NCBI GenBank assembly: GCA_015039365.1
Contig: WION01000780.1
Location: forward strand, 1 to 18,632
Source: Amanita rubescens
Lineage: Eukaryota > Basidiomycota > Agaricomycetes > Agaricales > Amanitaceae
Reading direction: 5' to 3'
DNA length: 18,632 bases
Shown here: positions 11,068 through 18,632 of the stretch, one piece after another
Numbering within the stretch: the stretch's first letter is position 1
How the letters are laid out: the number at the start of each line of letters is the position of its first letter
The notes under the pieces: model-generated
Told to the model about the DNA's origin: nothing
The model's input: only the letters and a program-made list of their open reading frames with translations
The model's database searches: none
Program-made: the position numbers and the translations under genes

Positions 11068-13280
11068 TATAATTACACGGGTAAATTATGTACAAACTTC
11101 CCCGCATTCACCCCACTCCTCATCCCCCTAAATAGCGGACGCCGAAGAACACCACCCGGAAACACACGCGTTTATCGCGTTTTTATCTATTCTTTCCCTT
11201 GATCGAATCCTGGAATCCTGACTTTTGGATACGTATTCCTATATAGAACGGTTTTTTTGGATGCGTGATCACCGGTTGCTTAGCTGATACTGTACAGCGT
11301 ACGTTTACGTTCGTTACTAGTGCCATACTTGGATGCGAACAAACTCCAGCAACAGCTTCTAGCCTGTCGCGTTGCTCGAGCCGAATATGAAGCAACCTCG
11401 GCAAGGCCCGGCAACGCGCGCCTCGAGGCCAAGCGCCGTGCATGAGCCCGACCCCAACGGACCAAAACCCCAAATATTTGATTTTTTTTTGATGGCTTAT
11501 TGGCAAAAGAACAAAGAAACGTCCAGAAACGTGAGGCAAGGCGCGCCCTGAAAGAACTTTCCATACCTCGCGCACCGCCAATTGAATGAATGGTGTACGC
11601 GAATGAATGGAAAACGGAACCGACATACGGTAACTTGATGCGCTTGATATATTGACATATTTTGATGGAAGTACTGTTGAGAATTCTGGCCTTGAGTTGA
11701 GCCAGGTGAATGGTAGGTTCGAGTGGGGCACGGGAACACGAACGTTTGAACTTATGAACAGAACTGTCACTTGCGGCACAGGGCGGGACGCGTAGTACGT
11801 CGCCGTCGGATCATCATATCAACTTGATTCTTTTACGTGATTGGGATAGTACACCTTGCTACGCTTATTATGATAACACGACACGCGTTTATCGATAATG
11901 ACGTATGCGGTGAAGACGGGAAAGAACAGTGCACAGCCTTGTACCGCAATAGTGAGAGTGGCAATGGTATTCACAGAACGTTAGGGAACGATGACATCAC
12001 TATGTAACTATCGCGCGCACACGCCGTCGAGCAGGACCCAACATACCATGAACAGAGGATCGACGGTCGTCGTGGAGCACAACTGGTACGCAATAATTAA
12101 GGTATTCGGCCGACGACATACACTCCTAAGCTCCCCAAGCGGGATTCCCGGCCCTTTGCAGGTAAGCGAGGAAGCATTGACGTCACATCAACACCGCCTG
12201 ATGATGCAAAACATGATAAGATATGGTCAACGCACCCCGCACACCCCCAAAAACCCACCGGAACATGAGAGTGCGACAATTCCGAGTAATAGACGCGAGG
12301 GTACACTCCTACACGCGTGAGCGTGAACCAGTTTGCGTGGATTGTCCCCTTCTCGGCCCATCATTACAAAGTAACTGCTTAACGTGTAACCGGAAATTTC
12401 AGACACACACGAGGGCGGGCGGGCGAGATAGGACACCAACCTGTCAAAGAGCTCCTCGGTGAGCTAGTTCGAATGGTTAATTGCCGCGAGAACCCTTTGT
12501 ATGCTCTACATTGTTCTTTCATTGAGGCATGCATCTTTCCTCGTTCACAAAGAGTCGGTGATTCAAATTGCTTTCTTTGCTTTGGACGCTTGGTACCTTT
12601 TGATGGATACCGATCAGAGTTTTACAGAATAAAGGAAACGTTTACAAACCTAGTTAAGTAAATTTCCAACACCGCCAATAGACAAAAGGCAATGCAACGC
12701 GCCGGCAACCTTCAAGGGCTGGAAACCATATTCGTGCGTTAGTACGTAAAAAGGTAGAATCATGATACACGAACGCGTCGCGAGTCCGAGGAGGTAGAGA
12801 CGTAAAACAATCACAGAAACCGCGCTTGAATTTTGAACCAATTCGCGTCGGCGATATATCTTGCTCAAAGACTGACAGGGGACCACCACCTCACCACATA
12901 CACGCATAGCCTGGCACGTATTGGCATGGCATGTATTCTCGCGATCTGCCAACGATATACCAATCGGAGCGGTGTATCCTGGGAAGAGACCCTGAGAGCA
13001 CGCACGGTATATTGGCTTTGCCCTACTTACGCGTACGGCGTGGGCTGAACGACGACCACTTCCTTCACCCCCTAGAACCTCTAACTAGTCCCCCTGATCG
13101 TCGGATAGTTCATCAATCGCCATTCTCAAACGCGAGAATGCGAAAAGCAATTGCAAAAAGAACACAGCCTGCGTTCATTTCATTCCCCCCTAAAGACAAA
13201 GGTATTGCAGGACAATGCTACTCACTCATATCAACGCAATGTAACCATAACGAGCTATGACGCCCTCGTTCGTCACATTA
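11068..13280. other. Gene-free stretch, nothing recognised
   Basis: Short ORFs only. The longest (198 aa, minus strand, 11183-11779) begins with GTG, overlaps other ORFs in a GC-rich patch (11370-11460) and has no recognisable motif. The 14-mer ACACGCGTTTATCG occurs near 11164 and at 11881. No tRNA-like cloverleaf, zinc knuckle, reverse transcriptase or transposase motif was seen. Confidence 0.5.
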
Positions 13281-13689
13281 GTTAGCATACAACTGAGACC
13301 TTTGTCGCTTGAATTTGAGATTGGTGGAGGCAGAGGGCCAACTTGCAATAGAACCGAGTCGCTTTTCCGGTTCGCATAGCGTTCGTGCCGGTGTTGGTGC
13401 ACAGTGGTGGTGCGCGGTGGAGGCCTTGACGTTGATGTATACTCATCCTCTTGATCTTGGCATCGCCTGGGCCCACTCCGGAATCATGTTGCTTCCGACT
13501 TCCGTTCCGTCGAGGGCGGTGCAAAGCTGGACAAACATTGCGTAACCAATCAGATCTTTTAGAACGCAATCCGCTGAGTACTCGTTAAGGCCTAGTTTAG
13601 GACTCGTATGGCACAAGGAACAAATGTCATCGACCGCATCGATAGATGTGCGTTGTATTCCCCCGCATGCGATCGTCGTAGTGCTCCAG

Positions 13690-13727
13690 GCTAGGTACCA
13701 GGACAAGGGGAGTTCATGGTACCTAGC
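13690..13727. repeat. Perfect 11-bp inverted repeat with 16-nt loop
   Basis: GCTAGGTACCA (13690-13700) and TGGTACCTAGC (13717-13727) are exact reverse complements. Could form a stem-loop or be a palindromic protein-binding site. It is not at the end of a recognised gene. Confidence 0.75.
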
Positions 13728-15343
13728 AGGACCTGTCTTCCTCGACGCGGACCAACTGCTGAACGTCATCGCCGATGATTCGGTATCGTCTTCCGAGAAC
13801 ACGTCCTCCAGTCCAGGCCTTTCCATTCCTTTGAATAGATACAATCCGCAAGCCGCGCACCCACCTCTCACCGTCAACCGCCGCAGCTCGTCCGCATCGG
13901 ACAGCGCAACCCCTGTCAGTTCGGGTTACAGGTTCTCCTACCTGTTGACTGCTGCTACACACTTTGATCCGGACGAAACGAACGTGTTCTGGTCGAGTAA
14001 GTCGAGTACGGGATTGAGCCGGCGCTGGTAATCTGGCATGCAGGATCACCACAGCCACCTATCATTGGTCATTTCATCATATATCGGCTCTCCGGCTTCC
14101 AGGTCCTTGCCTCCCATCTGTGGTTGGACCAAGCTCTCTAGCAGCTCGCGGTTTTGTGTTTTTGGCACATTTGCATAGGTCGAGGTGGGTTGGGGAAAGC
14201 TTTAAGGTGCGTCTTTTGAACGAATCACGAGAACCGTGTCGGACGTGAACTGCAGAAGTAGAATTCTAGAGTGGGGCGGGACCGTTCCGAATCGTGGATC
14301 ATCAGATTCGAAAGAGAATATTTCCAAAGAAATGCGATCGTTATCTTATCGTGTTGAACCAAGGAACGTCACTATCAATCGCGGATCGTTCGGTGACGGT
14401 CCGATGTTAATGATGCTATCACTCAACTGACTACTTTTTCTGTGTAGATGATGCTCTCTTCGTCCTTTCCCACTGGAAACGTATACGTAGCTTCTGCAAT
14501 TGGCAATTCGTCCAGAGTAAACCTCTGTTGCATACCAGTTCGCCTACCTGGTGTCGCTACTACTCTCATGCTTGGTGCTGCGATCAAGGCCGCACTCGAA
14601 ACCTTGCGCGAGCGACGTCGCAGGTTACTCTAACGAGGTTACAATTTGTCGAATTCTCTGGTCTTCTGTTGCCATTACATTCAACAGCACATCAAATGTC
14701 GTCTACGCACTTACATGCTTATTTCACCGGGATTTACCAATATTAGCCCCCGACACCTGTCATTCATTTTCTCGCCGCCATCATCTTCTCGACTTCCGAG
14801 GACCTAGCACTTATTAGATGCGACACGTCATCGTCATGATAGACCACTCACCTCTTAAATGCTTCGGACCCTTGCAGTGTCGTTTTACTTCCGGTTCTGA
14901 AAGGTAGATTTTTTGCCAGCAGCTTAACACCCGAGGGTCTAAAAAGTCAATATCCCCAGAGTTTACGATCATCTCCCACCTACGTACCCTACGTGACGCA
15001 ACGGGCGCCAGTCTAACCGCTGCTAATGCGCTAATCACTTAAATTGCAGTGATGTTCGATACTGACTTCGGGATTAAAATAGGCTTATCAGACGACCTCG
15101 AGTACCACCACACTTTCAATTAGGCTACCGGTTCAGGTGAATTAACTACCACGCTACCTACTATCCCAACGTCACGATCAATATCGCAACTCGGAACGTA
15201 TTGGTATTGCTCTTCCCCTCTTCACCATCTCACCGACGCATTCATTTCTCTCACGAAGGATTCGTGAAGATCCAAATATGGTAATTACTCCCTTGGCTTT
15301 CCCACAGCTTTTCAATGGTTTGAGGAATTGGCTTTCAGGCAAC

Positions 15344-15363
15344 GCTGGCCCTGATCGGCCAGC
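15344..15363. repeat. Perfect 7-bp GC-rich hairpin with 6-nt loop
   Basis: GCTGGCC, CTGATC loop, GGCCAGC. Short enough to arise by chance; recorded because the stem is GC-rich and perfect and the surroundings lack genes. Confidence 0.5.
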
Positions 15364-15900
15364 TGGCTGACGCAGTCCAACAGCTGCACAGTTGGCTCAT
15401 ACAACTATCCGAATTAGCCGTGCACTCAAGCCCACTGCGCCGTACGTTCCGAGTCGACCCCGTGGGTAAAAGAGAAAACAATTGACAACTTCCTCCACGT
15501 CTAGAGATCTTCGCCGTCACAAGCACCGCAATGCGTTATATGAAGTATGATCGTATGTATGACGCTTCGAAGACTTCTGCCAATGACGCTCAACGTCATC
15601 GTGACCACTGACCAGCATATCAACACAGCTCTGTACATTCACCTTCCGAAAAAGTCAACTATGCTACCCTGCACTCTGGCATGTGTTTCTCAGTCGAAGA
15701 TTCTACTGGTACATTCCACGTACTACTACACTCTTGGGATATGATACGTATTTTATAGCCAGGCAAGCCGCGTAAGCGCTGCACATCACGACAGGCCGCG
15801 TTAATGACGCTCAGCCGCGGCAACGCGGTAGAACTATTCCGATTGAGCTTGAGCTTATTTGAAGTCGCGATGCTTGCTTGATCAGCTAACTAGGTGCGTA

Positions 15901-18632
15901 TGTCATGATGATCACATATCCGGAAACAGCTAATTAATAACATGACTCGAAACATCATACTCGTATGACTTTGCTTTCGAGATTTCGGATTCCCGTGGAT
16001 ATATGGCCGGCACGAGAACGGTGTATGTATATGCCCTGCAGTGGCACTGGTCATGGGTATAGATCCTTCCGTTCGTTTGTTGGTTCATTCGCCTCCCCGA
16101 GGGGATTGAACCGGATACGAACACGTTTTATTGCTATTGGTAATCCAATCCCGGTTGCGGAACACCTTCCCAGTGTATCCATGACAAGAGGACGACGCGG
16201 GCCGTCCGTGCCCGTGAGTACCCGACATCCCTCCATTCCAAAAGCGCCGGGTTCGCACGCACACGCGCAACGCGAACGAGTCGTCATACCCCGGATTACG
16301 AGCCTGAGAACCCGACCGGTCGCCTTCACGCGCTCGTAATGAATTCACCGTAACACCAACTCAACACCCGTGCTGAGTCACTCTCGGTCATCCCAACTTA
16401 ATCCCTATCTCTTTCTATACGATTTTCGAACTTTCCCAAGCTTGCTGATATATCACAACAAATCACATATGGGCTATACAGTTATTATAATATAACTATA
16501 CGCTTGACATCTTCCGAGCGTGTAATATATGAGTTGTTGGATCATCATCTCCGTTATGTCCTGGATGAGCCAATCGATTTGACTGCCGGTGGGATCACGA
16601 ATTTCAATTAAGCGAGATAGGGTGGGGAAAGGGAAGAAAGGGGGACGAAAGGAGGGAGCCACCTAACCGCTCGGCGTGAAAATAACCAATTGGCCACGTC
16701 ATGACGCGAATAGGCTGCATATGTTGCAATTGTAGCTTATGCGGCAAGTATTTATAGCACCGTGCGCATATGGCGTATAATTAAGCAACGCGTAAGGTAT
16801 CGCGCCCAGGCCGGCTTTTTCGGTAATTTTATTATTCAAGGCGCACAGACGAATCGAGGTCTCGGGGAGATTGGATTGGTTCACGTTTGATAACGATGTG
16901 CGTGTGTGCAGTGGGTGGTGTGATCGTGTGCGTGTGCGTGTGGCAAGTGAGTGAGTGATATGATAACGATGGCGATGGCGATGGATTTGGGAGGGAGTTG
17001 GATAAGCTGTTTAATCGCAGGCTATCAACTGAAACCCTGAGGTTAGATGCTATAATGCTGGCGAGGTGGGCACACAGTGTAGCCTAGATAACGGATAGCG
17101 TGGAAATCGTGCGATAATCTTGTGCAATTCAGACGGATATAGATAAGATGAGTGGGTAGCTGCCTATCAAGCCTGGACCGCCCATTCTTGCACACCACCA
17201 GTCATATATCACGGGAATATATATTATCCTGCAGTGTGCGGAACCTGTATGGTTTGATGAAAAGGGAGAAGCTGTAAAGGAGCCAATCGAACTGCGTTCC
17301 ACAGCGCCAAATTATGTGGCTATTGGGCTTCTGGCTCGAATTCTGACACGCCGCAACCATATATATTCATAAATGTTCCAGGAAGGAAATCCAGAACAAA
17401 AGCCAACTCATGACGAAATTAATCGATGGGAGGTTTATTGTCTGGGTCCCCCTAAGCTGGACTAGCGAGGAGAACACACGATATTATCATCCCCGCCCAC
17501 TTGGTATGCCAGGCACGACCCGCACAGTGACTCACGCTGGTCAGAAATAGTGATCCCGAGTAATCGTTCGTTCTTGCTTTAAACGCCCGATATCGGCAGC
17601 TGATTGCACGCGTGAGAAGCAAGACGGAAAGAAATGGATGCCTTGAATGCTGTGCTTCATCGTATACATAGAAGAGACTATATGTTTTGTTCATGTTCCA
17701 TCTAGAAGCTAGCTGAGGCATGTAGGAGCACAGAATAGGATGGACACGGGCGGAACTACTCATAGTAGCTGTAACTACACGGAGCTTCTGCTATACATGC
17801 ATACTGATAGCCACAAACGTGCTCGTGTATAATCTGAACTCGGTGAATTCAACTGCCCTGCGCCCTAGTAGGCGTAGCCTGAGATTGAAAAATCCGGGTA
17901 TAGGTACCCGTACGGAACAAGGGAGGTGAGTCATAGCCTCCGTCATCGCATCGCATCGGCACTTTGGAAAGAGTGAGTGAGTGTGATGATGAGCGGAGAT
18001 ACGGGCCTAAAGGATGATGACCCGGAGCGACGCCAAGGGACGAGTTCTACCGATATGCACGCAAGAAGTTCGGGGGGGTAGAGCGAAAGAGGCAAGTCTG
18101 AACTGAAGTGAGAGTACGGGAAGGAGAAAAGCTCTTCGGATCGGGCCGGGGATGAGATGTCTACTGGATTATCAGGATTTAATATGACGCGTTGGAATAT
18201 GACTGTGCCGGGAATGTCTTTGAGCATGTGTGTGCTATATGGGTCAGTGAGAAGCTGTAGGGGTAGGTCGTGAGTCAAAAGAGCAGTAGGTTGCAAGTCA
18301 AGACAGAAGTAGCAGCGAGTAGGACGCATGTGAAGAGATTGGCCACGTTTCCAGTGGGAACGGGTTGAAGACTACGAGTTAGGGTCTCAGGCGGACGACG
18401 AGCAAGACATGGGCTTATGGGGAAGGAGGCAGGCGATTGGACGGATGCAGCACGCGGAGTCAATGCGACCTAACGAACCGAACGGTTCAGTTTGACTTGG
18501 CTCGTATGACCCGGAATGGACGGAGGGGGAGCGTTGGACTAGAAAAGGCGAGCGACAGCGGATGAATCCCTCGAGGCCCCCCCAATGAAGCGTAACGCTC
18601 CCCACAACGATATCTCCCGTATCCTCGACCCA
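15901..18632. other. Gene-poor end of window, simple repeats only
   Basis: Only short, mutually overlapping ORFs on both strands. An AT-rich patch lies at about 16450-16500 and a GTGCGT/GATGGC simple-repeat patch at 16896-16985. From about 17970 to 18600 the minus strand is pyrimidine-rich, as often seen upstream of fungal genes, and a 128-aa ATG ORF (17943-18329, minus) lies there, but no domain or splice pattern supports it. Confidence 0.45.
16896..16985. repeat. Simple-sequence patch: GT/GTGC-rich then (GATGGC)n
   Basis: GTGCGTGTG-type runs are followed by GAGTGAGTGATATGATAACG and then GATGGCGATGGCGATGG. Imperfect microsatellite, not within a supported gene. Confidence 0.8.

Larger units (their letters stand above)
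13281..15900. other. Gene-free stretch with two hairpins; one weak ORF
   Basis: A 135-aa plus-strand ORF with an ATG start (13624-14031) is Ser-rich and overlaps an opposite-strand ORF; I cannot support either. Around 14814-15038 a minus-strand frame contains CX24HX5H-like spacing (SCWQK, KRHCKGPKHL) that hints at a decayed zinc finger but is too weak to call. Perfect hairpins occur at 13690-13727 and 15344-15363. No other structure was seen. Confidence 0.45.

Noticed and set aside
11183..11779. 198-aa minus-strand ORF
   Set aside because: Starts at GTG, overlaps two other open frames and shows no motif or splice sites; likely chance.
13624..14031. 135-aa Ser-rich plus-strand ORF and the opposing 144-aa frame
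   Set aside because: Neither shows a known motif. The opposing one starts at TTG. A perfect hairpin lies inside. Not enough to call.
14814..15038. Possible C2H2 zinc-finger remnant (SCWQK...KRHCKGPKHL) on the minus strand
   Set aside because: The Cys-Cys spacing does not fit a C2H2 finger and the frame is short.
16080..16140. tRNA-like T-arm (GGTTCAATCCCC on the minus strand)
   Set aside because: The 5-bp T stem does not pair and no acceptor or anticodon arm could be built.
17943..18329. 128-aa minus-strand ORF with ATG
   Set aside because: Lies in a pyrimidine-rich, promoter-like tract with competing frames; no domain, no homologue I recognise.

Overview
The window looks like nuclear DNA of a filamentous fungus, most likely an agaricomycete basidiomycete. 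One clear gene is cut by four short GT-AG introns of 47-59 nt with CTAAC-like branch sites. Other pointers are a Ty3/Gypsy-type retrotransposon and a long run of near-identical ankyrin repeats of the fungal NOD-like-receptor style. No tRNA, rRNA or CRISPR array was recognised.

Layout. (1) 1-~2.85 kb, minus strand: the 5' part of a Ty3/Gypsy-like LTR retrotransposon. It has a Gag with two zinc knuckles, a -1 frameshift heptamer, and the retropepsin start of Pol, which leaves the window at base 1. The 5' leader/LTR lies at about 2.3-2.85 kb with unresolved edges. (2) 2.86-4.83 kb, plus strand: about 19 ankyrin repeats of 33 residues in one frame, broken by one in-frame TGA. The array lacks an N-terminal effector/NACHT part and abuts the retroelement, so it is probably an orphaned receptor tail or pseudogene. 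(3) 5.09-8.08 kb, minus strand: a complete five-exon gene for a USP10/Ubp3-family ubiquitin-specific protease (922 aa as modelled), the most certain gene here. (4) 8.19-11.07 kb: two diverged direct repeats of about 265 bp bracket a head-to-head gene pair. One is an unrecognised 225-aa minus-strand ORF. The other is a plus-strand P-loop NTPase-like gene whose Walker A motif (GQPGIGKT) appears only once a 49-nt intron is removed, and which seems frameshifted further on. (5) 11.07-18.63 kb: no gene that I can support, only short overlapping ORFs, a few hairpins and simple repeats.

The parts do not form a pathway. The picture is one conserved housekeeping gene beside a fast-changing accessory tract of retroelement, receptor-type ankyrin array and repeat-flanked P-loop gene, then a long gene-poor stretch. 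The most useful observations beyond a plain ORF reading are the Gag-Pol frameshift site, the hidden Pol frame, the rebuilt splicing of the protease and P-loop genes, and the direct repeats around the divergent pair.
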